DNA of 64,000 nt from Thiomonas bhubaneswarensis (GTDB lineage: Bacteria; Pseudomonadota; Gammaproteobacteria; Burkholderiales; Burkholderiaceae_C), in contig NZ_LIPV01000009.1 in NCBI RefSeq assembly GCF_001418255.1, positions 62,001-126,000 of the forward strand, given 5' to 3'. A program made the position numbers and the translations under genes. The notes beneath the pieces are model-generated. The model was not told the DNA's origin, ran no database searches, and saw only the letters and a list, made by a program, of their open reading frames with translations. Positions 44,906-54,503 of this stretch are shown piece after piece (position 1 is the stretch's first letter; every line of letters begins with the position of its first letter).

Positions 44906-45548
44906 GGTCGTCCTCGATGGACAGAAAGCTGACAAAGCTGTCCGGCGCTGGGCGCGGGCGGATGGGCTTGCTGCGGCCTACGGTGCCGATGGCGATGAAG
45001 CACACCGCGCTTTCGTGGTCGCGCAGCGCGAACAAGCGGCGCAACGCCGTGGTTTGCATCGACTGGCCGCTGACCAGCCCGGAGCCGAAACCATCGGCGT
45101 GCGCGCTCAGCAGCATGTTCTGCAGCGCGCACCCCAGCGAGACGAGCCGCTCAGCCAGGGGAATTTCGGGATGATCGTCCGCCCCCTCGCGAACGATCGC
45201 CAGGGCGACGAAGGGTGCGCGATGAGCCTTGTCCCGCGCTTCGGCGAGTTCCTTCTCGCTCGCACTGGGATCACGCTCCAGCAAGGTCTGGGCAAACACT
45301 TCGCCAAGCGCCGCCCTGGCTTGCACGGGCACCACGACGAAGCGCCAGGGCAGGATTTGCCCATGGTCGGGTGCCGCCGCTGCGGCTTCGAAGTAGGACT
45401 GCACCTGCGCCGCACTCGGGCCGGGGCTGAACAGCCGTCTGGGAGCGCGCTGCTGCCGGGTGCGGATCAGCGTGGCGGTGAGATCGGCGACCTCGCTGTG
45501 CCGGTCTGCGACCGGCACCGACGGGTCGGCAAGCATGGAATCGGACAT
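44895..45548 (-). CDS. Nitroreductase family protein (YdjA-like)
   Basis: The 217-residue FMN-dependent enzyme has the pattern AAAAAPDHGQILPWRFVVV near residues 56-75, LGCALQNMLLSAHADGFGS and IAIGTVGRSKPIRPRP, which place it in the single-domain, YdjA-like nitroreductase group. It reduces nitro compounds or other electron acceptors with NAD(P)H. The ATG at 45548 is used. It lies 25 bases after the isomerase gene and overlaps the carbonic anhydrase gene. A link with nitrate metabolism is suggested only by context. Confidence 0.88.
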   Translation of the reverse strand: MSDSMLADPSVPVADRHSEVADLTATLIRTRQQRAPRRLFSPGPSAAQVQSYFEAAAAAPDHGQILPWRFVVVPVQARAALGEVFAQTLLERDPSASEKELAEARDKAHRAPFVALAIVREGADDHPEIPLAERLVSLGCALQNMLLSAHADGFGSGLVSGQSMQTTALRRLFALRDHESAVCFIAIGTVGRSKPIRPRPAPDSFVSFLSIEDDHAR

Positions 45549-45573
45549 GGGGTATTCCTTGCCGCGTGCGCTT

Positions 45574-46254
45574 TCAGTGGACAGGCGCCGGGCAGGCCAC
45601 GGCATCAGCGGTCTCCGCATCGGGTTCCGCATGAGCCTGCAGATCCTGGGCATACAGCTGCAGCGCGCGCACCAGCGATTGCTGCCGCAGCGCCTGCGCG
45701 ATCTGCGCATGAACATGCTCGAACGGCGGCAGCTGTCCGTGTGCGATGCGGGCGATGCGCACCACGTGCAATCCGAAACGCGTCCGCACCAGGTGGGGCA
45801 GCAGGCCCGGTTGTCCAAATTCCATCAAGGCCTTCCAGAACTCGGGCACGCACTGGTCGGCGGTAAGTTGCCCCAGATTGCCTCCGACCTGCCCCGACGG
45901 GCAGTTGGAAAGACCGCGCGCCATTTCGGCAAAGCCGCTGGCATCAGCCATCAGGGCATAGAGGGTGTCTTCGGCCTTGACGCGCAGCGCGTCGATCGGG
46001 GTGGACGGCGTGACGGCAAACAGAATGTGATCGGCCTCGACCATGTCGCCCTGGCGCAATGCATCGGCGTGCTGGGCGTAGTAGCGCCTGCATTCCTCTT
46101 CGCCGGGCTCGGGAGTTTGCACATCGTGCTGCAGCACGGCTTCGAGCAGGGTTTCATCATCCTGCGGCGCAAGACCGAGCTCGGCAGCGCGCTGGCGCAG
46201 GCGGGCCAGCGCGGCCTCGACTTCGGGCATGGGTGGTATCTGTGTAGTGTTCAT
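45574..46254 (-). CDS. Parvulin-type peptidyl-prolyl isomerase of the nar operon
   Basis: The 226-residue protein has the rotamase core at about residues 75-190: ADHILFAVTP, FAEMARGLSNCPSGQVGGNLG and RTRFGLHVVRIARI. It resembles NifM/SurA-like parvulins, but has no signal peptide, so it acts in the cytoplasm. Such isomerases are found in nar operons of betaproteobacteria and may help the folding or assembly of NarGH. The ATG at 46254 is 15 bases from the narI stop. Regulation follows the nar operon. Confidence 0.85.
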   Translation of the reverse strand: MNTTQIPPMPEVEAALARLRQRAAELGLAPQDDETLLEAVLQHDVQTPEPGEEECRRYYAQHADALRQGDMVEADHILFAVTPSTPIDALRVKAEDTLYALMADASGFAEMARGLSNCPSGQVGGNLGQLTADQCVPEFWKALMEFGQPGLLPHLVRTRFGLHVVRIARIAHGQLPPFEHVHAQIAQALRQQSLVRALQLYAQDLQAHAEPDAETADAVACPAPVH

Positions 46255-46269
46255 GATGGCCTTCCTTGA

Positions 46270-46956
46270 TCAGCGTTTGCTGCGCACCAGTTGCCACGGG
46301 CGCAGCAGATAGCCCACCGAGGCAAATCCGCTCCAGATGTGCACCAATCGGGTAAAGGGGAAGATGAGGAACAGCGTCAGCCCGAAGAAGATGTGCACTT
46401 TGAACAGCCACGAGGCGTTCTGAATGTACCCAGCTGCCTGGATGCCCTGAAAGGTGACGATGTGCTTGGCCCAGTCCATCAGCTCGAGCATTTCGGCGCC
46501 GTCGGTATGTTGCGCCGAGACGAAGATGGTCGACAGTCCGAGCAGCAGGGTGGCCAGGATCCACAGCAGCGTCACCCAGTCCATGGGCTTGGTGTTGGCT
46601 GCGATGCGCGGATCGGACAGGCGGCGCCAGATCAGCAGCACCAGGCCGATGAAAATCAGCACACCCAGAGCACCGCCAGTGACCATGGCGATGATCTGCT
46701 TGTCGTGCGGCTCCAGCCCCAGCGCTTCGAAAAATGCCAATGGAGTGAGCAGACCGAACAGATGGCCGAAGAACAGGCCGATGATGCCAATGTGAAACAG
46801 GTTCGACCCCCAGCGCAGGGTGCCGGTGCGCAGCATCTGGCTCGATTCGCTGCGCCACAGATACTGGTCACGGTCGAAGCGCACCAGACTGACCCCGAGG
46901 AAAATGGTGCCGGCGATGTAGGGGTACACGCCGAAGAAAAAGTCGTTCCAGTTCAT
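46270..46956 (-). CDS. narI: Respiratory nitrate reductase, gamma subunit (cytochrome b)
   Basis: NarI oxidises quinol at the membrane and passes electrons to NarH. The 228-residue protein has five transmembrane helices. The haem ligands of the first pair are His55 and His65 (LFHIGIIGLFFGHL), with a second pair in KVHIFFG and RLVHIWSG near residues 187 and 204. Length equals that of the E. coli protein. The ATG at 46956 follows an AGGAG-like site and lies four bases from the narJ stop. Confidence 0.95.
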   Translation of the reverse strand: MNWNDFFFGVYPYIAGTIFLGVSLVRFDRDQYLWRSESSQMLRTGTLRWGSNLFHIGIIGLFFGHLFGLLTPLAFFEALGLEPHDKQIIAMVTGGALGVLIFIGLVLLIWRRLSDPRIAANTKPMDWVTLLWILATLLLGLSTIFVSAQHTDGAEMLELMDWAKHIVTFQGIQAAGYIQNASWLFKVHIFFGLTLFLIFPFTRLVHIWSGFASVGYLLRPWQLVRSKR

Positions 46957-46960
46957 GATG

Positions 46961-47716
46961 TCAAACTCCTTGCGACTGCGGCTGCGTGGCGCGCGGGATG
47001 AATTGCACGGTCTGCACGGAAGGCACCGTGTGTTGCGGATTGCAGGCGCCGAGAAAGTCGACGGGCTCCTCGGCCCATACGGCGTCCAGGCCCGCGGGCG
47101 TCCAGTCGGGTGGCAGCCCTTCCTTGCGCACATCGCGCGGGCCGGGCGTGGGTGAGCGCATCTCCTGCGCGGCATCGTGCTCGATCAGATCGCGCCAGTC
47201 TGCCTTCCCCGCAAGGCGGCAGACTGCTGCAGTGGCAGCCATCCACGGTGATTCCCGACGGTCGAGCGCGGCAGTGAGATGCGCCACCAGGAGCGCGACC
47301 TCTTCCAGCGCTTCACGCGCCGCGCTCGTGTCGAGAACCGAGCAATATTCAAGATAGACCGGCAGGTAGTCGGGCAGCTCTCTGGCTTGCAGATCGAGCC
47401 CGACCTCCCTGTATTGCGACAGCAGATCGACCATGGCCTGACCACGATCACGCGAGTCGCCAAAGACATGCTCGAACAGGTTCAGCGAGGTGCTGCGACC
47501 CCGGTCGAAGGTGTCGACGAATTCGGCCTGCAGGTCCATCAGATCGGTTTCGGCCATGTGGGCAAGCAGAGCCTGCAGCGATTCGCGCGTCTGTGGCGTG
47601 GCGGGCTCAAGGGGTCGCAGCAACGCGTCAAGCTCGGCCAGATGCGGTTGCAAGCCTTCGCCCGGGTAGTCGAGCAGCAACGCCAGGGCGCGCAGATGTC
47701 GGGATAGGTCTTGCAT
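46961..47716 (-). CDS. narJ: Nitrate reductase molybdenum cofactor assembly chaperone
   Basis: NarJ binds apo-NarG and guides insertion of the molybdenum cofactor and Fe-S centre. The 251-residue all-helical protein has the motif FVDTFDRGRSTSLNLFEHVFGDSRDRGQAM, the best-conserved stretch of the family (here quoted only for its order), and ELPDYLPVYLEY. The ATG at 47716 lies two bases from the narH stop, so the genes are coupled. The C-terminal 40 residues are less conserved. Confidence 0.94.
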   Translation of the reverse strand: MQDLSRHLRALALLLDYPGEGLQPHLAELDALLRPLEPATPQTRESLQALLAHMAETDLMDLQAEFVDTFDRGRSTSLNLFEHVFGDSRDRGQAMVDLLSQYREVGLDLQARELPDYLPVYLEYCSVLDTSAAREALEEVALLVAHLTAALDRRESPWMAATAAVCRLAGKADWRDLIEHDAAQEMRSPTPGPRDVRKEGLPPDWTPAGLDAVWAEEPVDFLGACNPQHTVPSVQTVQFIPRATQPQSQGV

Positions 47717-47718
47717 GA

Positions 47719-49242
47719 TCACATCTCCGCTTTGATGGCAAAGGTGCGGCGCTTCTTGCCGCTGAACAGCGAAGGCGCGGACTCGCCGTCGGAGCAACCG
47801 TTGCCGAAGGTGAAACCGCAGGAACCCTTGAGATCGAAGGCGTTTTCGGCATATTCGCGATGCGCCGTGGGAATGACGAAGCGGTCTTCGTAATTGGCGA
47901 TGCCCAGAATGCGATACATGTCCTCCACCTTGTCGGCCGGCATGCCGACCTGCTCGATGGCAGCGACATCGGCCTGCCCGTCCACATGCTTGCCGCGCAT
48001 GTAGGCGCGCATGGCCAGCATGCGTTCGAGCGCGCGCTGCACCGGCGCGGTGTCGCCAGCGGTGAGCAGATTGGCGAGGTACTGCAACGGAATGCGCAGT
48101 TGGGACACGTCGGGCAAGGCGCCGTGGTCACTGACCATGCCGCTTTGCACCGCGGTCTGGATGGGCGACAGCGGCGGCACGTACCACACCATCGGCAGGG
48201 TGCGGTATTCCGGGTGCAGAGGCAGGGCGATCTTCCAGTCCATCGCCATTTTGTAGACCGGCGAGCGGCGGGCTGCGTCGAGCCAGGCATCGGGCACGCC
48301 GTCGCGCCGTGCCTGAGCGATGACCTGCGGGTCGTGCGGGTCGAGGAAGATGCCGAGTTGCGCCTCGTACAGATCTTTCTCATTGGCCACGCTGGCCGCT
48401 TCTTCGATGCGGTCGGCGTCGTACAGCAGCACGCCCAGATAGCGGATGCGGCCTACGCAGGTCTCCGAGCACACCGTGGGCTGCCCAGCCTCGATGCGCG
48501 GATAGCAGAAGATGCACTTCTCCGACTTGCCGCTTTCCCAGTTGTAGTAAATCTTCTTGTACGGGCAGGCCGAGACACACATCCGCCAGCCGCGGCACTT
48601 GTCCTGGTCGATCAGCACGATGCCGTCTTCCTCGCGCTTGTAGATGGCTCCCGATGGGCAGGAGGCCACGCAGGCCGGGTTCAGGCAGTGCTCGCACAGC
48701 CGGGGCAGGTACATCATGAAGGTCTTTTCGAACTCGCCGTAAATCTCCTTCTGCATCGCCTCGAAGTTGGCGTCGCGGCTGCGTTTGGCGAACTCACCGC
48801 CGAGAATCTCCTCCCAGTTCGGCCCCCATTCGATCTTTTCCATGCGCTGGCCGCTGATCAGACTGCGCGGCCGTGCCGTGGGCGCCGCCTTCAGCTCGGG
48901 GGCCTTGTGCAGATGCTCGTAGTCGAAGGTGAAGGGCTCGTAATAGGCGTCGATTTCCGGCAGGTTGGGATTGGCGAAAATCTTCATCAGGATGGACAGG
49001 CGCGAGCCCTGGCGCGGCTGCAGCTTGCCGCCCGCTGTGCGGATCCAGCCGCCTTTCCACTTGTCCTGGTTTTCCCATTCCTTGGGGTAACCGATGCCGG
49101 GCTTGGACTCGACATTGTTGAACCAGGCGTATTCCATGCCTGGGCGCGAAGTCCAGACCTGTTTGCAGGTCACGGAACAGGTGTGGCAGCCGATGCATTT
49201 GTCGAGGTTGAGCACCATGCCGATCTGGGCGCGAACTTTCAT
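47719..49242 (-). CDS. narH: Respiratory nitrate reductase, beta subunit (iron-sulfur protein)
   Basis: NarH carries three [4Fe-4S] and one [3Fe-4S] cluster between NarI and NarG. The 507-residue protein has the first cluster cysteines at 16, 19, 22 and 26 (CIGCHTCSVTCK), then CEHCLNPACVASCP, the CRGWRMCVSACP motif in which Trp replaces a cysteine of the [3Fe-4S] cluster, and CIFC...CSETCVG. All are intact. The start has AGGAG about eight bases upstream. Cytoplasmic side of the membrane. Confidence 0.97.
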   Translation of the reverse strand: MKVRAQIGMVLNLDKCIGCHTCSVTCKQVWTSRPGMEYAWFNNVESKPGIGYPKEWENQDKWKGGWIRTAGGKLQPRQGSRLSILMKIFANPNLPEIDAYYEPFTFDYEHLHKAPELKAAPTARPRSLISGQRMEKIEWGPNWEEILGGEFAKRSRDANFEAMQKEIYGEFEKTFMMYLPRLCEHCLNPACVASCPSGAIYKREEDGIVLIDQDKCRGWRMCVSACPYKKIYYNWESGKSEKCIFCYPRIEAGQPTVCSETCVGRIRYLGVLLYDADRIEEAASVANEKDLYEAQLGIFLDPHDPQVIAQARRDGVPDAWLDAARRSPVYKMAMDWKIALPLHPEYRTLPMVWYVPPLSPIQTAVQSGMVSDHGALPDVSQLRIPLQYLANLLTAGDTAPVQRALERMLAMRAYMRGKHVDGQADVAAIEQVGMPADKVEDMYRILGIANYEDRFVIPTAHREYAENAFDLKGSCGFTFGNGCSDGESAPSLFSGKKRRTFAIKAEM

Positions 49243-49266
49243 TGTGTTTCTCCTGGGGGCGTGGGG

Positions 49267-52200
49267 TCAGGCTTGCGGTTCGATGTGGTGCGGGCGCTCG
49301 TGGCTGTACGCCGGGCCAACAGGCTCGTCCATCCAGTCCACCTTGTCCATCTTGCGCACGATGCAGAACTCGTCGCGGTTGGCGCCGACCGTGCCGTAAT
49401 AGTTGAAGCCGTAGGCCTGCTGGGCATAGCCACCGATCATGTGCGTGGGCTTGGTGACGATGCGGGTGACGGCGTTGTGGATGCCGCCGCGCGCCTTGGT
49501 GACTTCGGAGGCCGGGGTATTCACGATGCGCTCCTGCGCGTGATACATCATCGCCATGCCGGGCTTGACCCGCTGGCTGACCACGGCGCGTGCGGCGATC
49601 GCGCCGTTGGCGTTGAACACCTCGATCCAGTCGTTGTCGACAATGCCAGCCACCTTGGCGTCGTCTTCCGAAATCCATACGCACGGGCCGCCCCGGCTCA
49701 GGGTGAGCAGGATCAGGTTTTCGGTGTAGGTGCTGTGGAAGCCCCATTTCTGATGCGGGGTGATCCAGTTCAGCACGATTTCCTTGTTGCCGTTGCCGAA
49801 CTTGCCCAGCACCGGTTGCACCGCCTTGAGGTTGACCGGCGGGCGATAGCTGGCGAAGCCCTCGCCGAAGGCCAGCATCCAGGCATGGTCCTGATAGAAC
49901 TGCTGGCGGCCGCTCAGCGTGCGCCACGGGATGTATTCGTGGACGTTGGTGTAGCCGGCGTTGTAGCAAATCTTCTCGTCCTCGATGCCCGACCAGGTGG
50001 GCGAGGTGATGATCTTGCGCGGCTGCGCCTGGATGTCGCGGAAGCGGATCTTCTCGTGCTCCTTCGGAATCGCCAGATGCGTATGGTCGCGCCCGGTGAT
50101 CTTGGACAGCGCCTCCCAGGCCTTGACCGCCACATGGCCGTTGGTCTCCGGCGCCAGCATCATGATGGTCTCGGCTGCCTCGATGTCGGTCAGGATGCGC
50201 GGGCGGTCCTTGGTGGCGCCGTCCTCTGACACGGTGCCATTGAGCTCGGCCAAGGCCTTGACTTCGTCTTCGGTGTTCCAGGCAATGCCCTTGCCGCCAT
50301 TGCCCACCTTGTCCATCAGCGGGCCAAGCGAGGTGAAGCGCTTGAAGGTGTTGGGGTAGTCGTGCTCGACGACGGTGATCTGCGGCGCGGTCTTGCCAGG
50401 GATCAGGTCGCATTCGCCTTTTTTCCATTCGCGCACCGCCATGGCCTGGCCGAGTTCAGCAGGGGTGTCGTGCATCAGCGGGGTCAGCACCACGTCCTGT
50501 TCCACCCCGAGGTGGCCGACGCAGACCTCGGAAAACTTGTGTGCGAAGCCCTTGAAGATCTCCCAGTCCGAACGCGCCTCCCACGAGGGATCGACCGCAG
50601 CCGACAGCGGATGGATGAACGGATGCATGTCGGTGGTGTTGAGGTCGTTCTTCTCGTACCAGGTGGCTGCCGGCAGCACGATGTCGGAGAACAGGCAGGT
50701 GGTGCTCATGCGGAAGTCCAGCGTGACAAGCAGGTCGAGCTTGCCCTCGGGCGCTTTGTCGTGCCACTGCACCTCGTGCGGGCGACCGTCGGCGGCACTC
50801 AGTTCCGTGTCGAGAACGCCGTTCTGCGCGCCCAGCAGATGCTTGAGAAAGTACTCCGAGCCCTTGCCCGACGAGCCCAGCAGGTTGGAGCGCCAGACAA
50901 ACAGATTGCGCGGCCAGTTCACCGGGTTGTCCGGGTCTTCGCAGCTCATGCGCAGGCTGCCGTCCTTCAGTCCCTTGACCACGTAGTCCTTCGGGGACAT
51001 GCCCGCCGCCGCGGCGTCGCGCGCCAGATGCAGCGGGTTGGTCTGCAGTTGCGGCGCTGAGGGCAGCCAGCCCATGCGTTCGGCGCGCACGTTGTAGTCG
51101 ATCATGCTGCCGCCGAATGCCTTGGGGTCGGCCAGAGGCGAGAGGATTTCGTCGACGCCCAGCTTTTCGTAGCGCCACTGGTCGGTGTGGGCATACCAAA
51201 AGCTGGTGGAGTTCATCTGCCGTGGCGGGCGCCCCCAGTCCAGCGCGAAGGCCAGGGCGGTCCAGCCGGTTTGCGGACGCAGCTTCTCCTGGCCGACGTA
51301 ATGCGCCCAACCGCCTCCGGGCACACCGATGCAACCGCACATCATCAGCATGTTCATGATGGCGCGGTAATGCATGTCCATGTGGTACCAGTGGTTCAGG
51401 CCCGCGCCCAGAATGACCATCGAGGTGCCGTGGGTCTTGTGGGCGTTGGTCGCGAACTCGCGAGCGATGCGCACCACCACATCGGCCGGAACGCCGGTGA
51501 TGGGCTGCTGCCATGCCGGGGTGTACGGCACGTTGTCGGCATAGCTCTTGGCGCAGGGATTGGGCTCATCGCCCAGGCCACGGTCGATGCCGTAATGCGC
51601 GGCCATCAGGTCATAGACCGAGGCCACCTTGACGTCCTGCGCATGGCCTTCGGCGTCGACCAGTTGCAGCACGCGGTAAGGCACCTTGCGCACCAGCACG
51701 TCGTCCTGCACATTGCCGGGGTGATGCTCGGCGGGCACGCCGCCGAAGTAGGGGAAGCCGACTTCGGCCACGCCCTCTTTCATGTCGATCAGGCTGAGGG
51801 CGAGCTGGGTGTCGGAGCCGTCAAGTGCGTCGCGTGCTTCCAGATTCCATTTGCCCACCATGTCGCCCTGCTCGCCCCAGCGAAAGCCGACCGAGCCATG
51901 CGGCAGCGCGACCTTGCCGTCGGCGTTCAGCGCGACGGTCTTCCACTCGGGGTTGTTGGCCTGGCCGAGCTTGTCGGCGAAATCGCTGGCCCGTACATAG
52001 CGGTCGGCGGCCAGTACCTTGCGGCCCCCGGTAATCTCGCGCTCTTCCAGCCGCACCAGAAGCGGCATGTCGGTGTATTTGCGGCAATAGTCGATGAAGT
52101 AATCCGACTTGTGTTCGCCGAAGTGAAACTCGCGCAGCATCACATGGCCCATGGCCATGGCCAGAGCGGAGTCGGTGCCCTGCTTGGGGTGCACCCATTC

Positions 52201-53076
52201 GTCGCTGAGCTTGGCGACTTCGGAATAGTCGGGCGACACCGCCACGGTCTTGGCGCCACGATAGCGCGCCTCGGTGTAGAAGTGCGCGTCGGGCGTGCGG
52301 GTCTGCGGCACGTTCGAGCCCCAGGCCATGATGTAGTTGGAGTTGAACCACTCGGCCGATTCGGCCACGTCGGTCTGTTCGCCCCACACCTGCGGCGAGG
52401 CCGGGGGCAGATCGCAATACCAGTCGTAGAAGCTGCCCGGCACGCCGCCGATCAGGTTGAGGTAGCGCGAGCCCGCGGCATACGACACCATCGACATGGC
52501 CGGAATCGGCGAGAAGCCGTAGATGCGATCCGGGCCGTAAGTCTTGATGGTGTAGACGTTGGCCGCGGTGATGATCTCGTTGACCTCGTCCCAATGCGCG
52601 CGCACGAAGCCGCCCATGCCGCGCAATTTCTGGTATTCGCTGCGCTTGGCCTTGTCCTGCACGATGCTGGCCCAGGCGTCCACCGGGTCGAGGGTCTTGC
52701 GCGCTTCGCGCCACATTTTCATCAGACGGCCGCGCACCATGGGGTACTTCACCCGGTTGGCCGAATAGAGATACCAGCTCGCCGAAGCCCCGCGCTGGCA
52801 GCCGCGCGGCTCGTGGTTGGGCATGTCGGGACGGGTGCGCGGATAGTCGGTCTGCTGCGTCTCCCAGGTGACGATGCCGCCCTTCACGTAAATCTTCCAC
52901 GAGCAAGAGCCGGTGCAGTTGGCGCCGTGGGTCGAGCGCACGATCTTGTCGTGCTGCCAGCGGCCGCGATAGGCGTCTTCCCAGGTACGGTCTTCGGTGG
53001 TGACTTCGCCGTGCCCATCGGCGAACTTCTGGCGCGATTTGGCAAAGTGGGTGAGGCGGTCGAGAAAGTGACTCAT
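49267..53076 (-). CDS. narG: Respiratory nitrate reductase, alpha subunit (Mo-bisMGD)
   Basis: NarG reduces nitrate to nitrite at a molybdenum centre on the cytoplasmic face. The 1,269-residue protein has the [4Fe-4S] ligands His50, Cys54, Cys58 and Cys93 (HGANCTGSC) and the Mo ligand Asp222 in YCDLPP, at exactly the E. coli positions. The start at 53076 has a GGAG site (CCAAGGAGACC). The open frame upstream of it extends into the narK2 end and is not coding. Molybdenum would come through the mod transporter at 9174-12060. Confidence 0.98.
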   Translation of the reverse strand: MSHFLDRLTHFAKSRQKFADGHGEVTTEDRTWEDAYRGRWQHDKIVRSTHGANCTGSCSWKIYVKGGIVTWETQQTDYPRTRPDMPNHEPRGCQRGASASWYLYSANRVKYPMVRGRLMKMWREARKTLDPVDAWASIVQDKAKRSEYQKLRGMGGFVRAHWDEVNEIITAANVYTIKTYGPDRIYGFSPIPAMSMVSYAAGSRYLNLIGGVPGSFYDWYCDLPPASPQVWGEQTDVAESAEWFNSNYIMAWGSNVPQTRTPDAHFYTEARYRGAKTVAVSPDYSEVAKLSDEWVHPKQGTDSALAMAMGHVMLREFHFGEHKSDYFIDYCRKYTDMPLLVRLEEREITGGRKVLAADRYVRASDFADKLGQANNPEWKTVALNADGKVALPHGSVGFRWGEQGDMVGKWNLEARDALDGSDTQLALSLIDMKEGVAEVGFPYFGGVPAEHHPGNVQDDVLVRKVPYRVLQLVDAEGHAQDVKVASVYDLMAAHYGIDRGLGDEPNPCAKSYADNVPYTPAWQQPITGVPADVVVRIAREFATNAHKTHGTSMVILGAGLNHWYHMDMHYRAIMNMLMMCGCIGVPGGGWAHYVGQEKLRPQTGWTALAFALDWGRPPRQMNSTSFWYAHTDQWRYEKLGVDEILSPLADPKAFGGSMIDYNVRAERMGWLPSAPQLQTNPLHLARDAAAAGMSPKDYVVKGLKDGSLRMSCEDPDNPVNWPRNLFVWRSNLLGSSGKGSEYFLKHLLGAQNGVLDTELSAADGRPHEVQWHDKAPEGKLDLLVTLDFRMSTTCLFSDIVLPAATWYEKNDLNTTDMHPFIHPLSAAVDPSWEARSDWEIFKGFAHKFSEVCVGHLGVEQDVVLTPLMHDTPAELGQAMAVREWKKGECDLIPGKTAPQITVVEHDYPNTFKRFTSLGPLMDKVGNGGKGIAWNTEDEVKALAELNGTVSEDGATKDRPRILTDIEAAETIMMLAPETNGHVAVKAWEALSKITGRDHTHLAIPKEHEKIRFRDIQAQPRKIITSPTWSGIEDEKICYNAGYTNVHEYIPWRTLSGRQQFYQDHAWMLAFGEGFASYRPPVNLKAVQPVLGKFGNGNKEIVLNWITPHQKWGFHSTYTENLILLTLSRGGPCVWISEDDAKVAGIVDNDWIEVFNANGAIAARAVVSQRVKPGMAMMYHAQERIVNTPASEVTKARGGIHNAVTRIVTKPTHMIGGYAQQAYGFNYYGTVGANRDEFCIVRKMDKVDWMDEPVGPAYSHERPHHIEPQA

Positions 53077-53099
53077 ATCGGTCTCCTTGGATTCAGGGA

Positions 53100-54485
53100 T
53101 CAGCAGGGCATGGGGGCGTTCTTGCGGCTGTAGTTCCACCAGGTGACCAGCACGCACAACACATAGAAGGCGATGAAGCCGTACAGCGCAGCCTGGGGAC
53201 CGCCGGTCATGGAAATCGAGGTGCCATAGCTCTTCGGGATGAAGAAGGCGCCATAGGCCGCGACGGCGGAGGTGAAGCCAATCACCGCGGCTGCCTCCTT
53301 GTTGGCGTCTTTGACCGCCTGCTCCTGTGCGGCCGGGCCCTGGCCTTGCGCAGCGCGCTTGCGATCGGTGAGGAAGATCACCGGAATCATGCGGAAGGTC
53401 GAGCCGTTGCCGATGCCCGCAGTGGCGAACAGCAGAATGAAGGCGGCCAGAAAGCCGGTGAAGTTTCCACCCACGCCACCATGGGGCAGGAAATACAGCA
53501 CAGCAACGACACCCAGCGCCATGAGGATGAAGTTCCAGAAGGTCACGCGGGCGCCGCCGAGCTTGTCCGCCAGCCAGCCACCGACCGGGCGAATGAGAGC
53601 GCCGACGAAGGGGCCGAGCCAGGCATAGTCGAGTGCGACGATGTCGGGAAACTGCGACTTGATCAGCAGCGGGAACCCGGCGGAATAGCCGATGAACGAG
53701 CCGAAGGTGCCGGTGTAGAGCAAGCTCATGATCCAGGTGTGGCTGCGCTTGAAAATGACGGCCTGATCGGCAAACGAAGCCTTGGCCTCCGCCAGATCAT
53801 TCATGCCGAACCACGCAGCCAGCGTGGCGGCGATGATGAAGGGCACCCACACCAGACCGGCGTTCTGCAGCCAGAGCTGGGTGGACTTGCCGTTGGCGAC
53901 CGCAGTCTGCGGATCGCCGCTAAGCACGCCATAGATCGCCGCAGTGATGACCAGCGGCACGATGAACTGGACGATGGACACGCCGAGATTGCCCAGACCG
54001 GCATTCAGCCCGAGCGCCAGGCCTTTCTGCGCCTTGGGAAAGAAGAAGTTGATGTTCGCCATCGACGAGGCGAAGTTGCCGCCGCCAAAACCGCTGAGCA
54101 GCGCCAGGATGACGAAGATCTCATACGGCGTATTCGGGTTCTGCACCGCGTAATAGATGCCCAGCGCGGGCAGCAGCAGCGAGGCAGTGGAAATCGCCGT
54201 CCAGCGCCTGCCGCCGAAAATCGGCACCATAAAGCTGTAGAAAATGCGCAGCGTGGCGCCGAACAGGCCGGGCAGCGCGGCCAGCCAGAACAACTGGTTG
54301 GTGGAGAACTTGAACCCCACCTGCGGCAGCTTGACGACGACCACCGACCACACCATCCACACCGCGAAGGCGAGGGTCAATGCCGGGATGGAAATCCATA
54401 GATTGCGCTGGGCAACCATCTGGCCTTCGCTCTTCCAGAAGGCCGCGTCTTCCGGGTTCCAATGTTTGATCACATGACTGGACAT
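53100..54485 (-). CDS. narK2: Nitrate/nitrite transporter NarK, type 2
   Basis: The 461-residue MFS protein has the NarK signatures GFGGGNFASSMANINFFFP and GLNAGLGNLGVSIVQF, both rich in the glycines that line the nitrate path. NarK2-type proteins exchange nitrate for nitrite. It is encoded 19 bases after narK1, and 23 bases before narG, all on one strand. The ATG at 54485 follows CAGGAGAG. Twelve membrane segments are visible. Confidence 0.93.
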   Translation of the reverse strand: MSSHVIKHWNPEDAAFWKSEGQMVAQRNLWISIPALTLAFAVWMVWSVVVVKLPQVGFKFSTNQLFWLAALPGLFGATLRIFYSFMVPIFGGRRWTAISTASLLLPALGIYYAVQNPNTPYEIFVILALLSGFGGGNFASSMANINFFFPKAQKGLALGLNAGLGNLGVSIVQFIVPLVITAAIYGVLSGDPQTAVANGKSTQLWLQNAGLVWVPFIIAATLAAWFGMNDLAEAKASFADQAVIFKRSHTWIMSLLYTGTFGSFIGYSAGFPLLIKSQFPDIVALDYAWLGPFVGALIRPVGGWLADKLGGARVTFWNFILMALGVVAVLYFLPHGGVGGNFTGFLAAFILLFATAGIGNGSTFRMIPVIFLTDRKRAAQGQGPAAQEQAVKDANKEAAAVIGFTSAVAAYGAFFIPKSYGTSISMTGGPQAALYGFIAFYVLCVLVTWWNYSRKNAPMPC

Positions 54486-54503
54486 GTTGACTCTCCTGGG
54501 ATT

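Noticed and set aside
47860-50229. A 789-codon plus-strand open frame in the nar operon
   Set aside because: Antisense to narH and narG, which keep all cofactor ligands.
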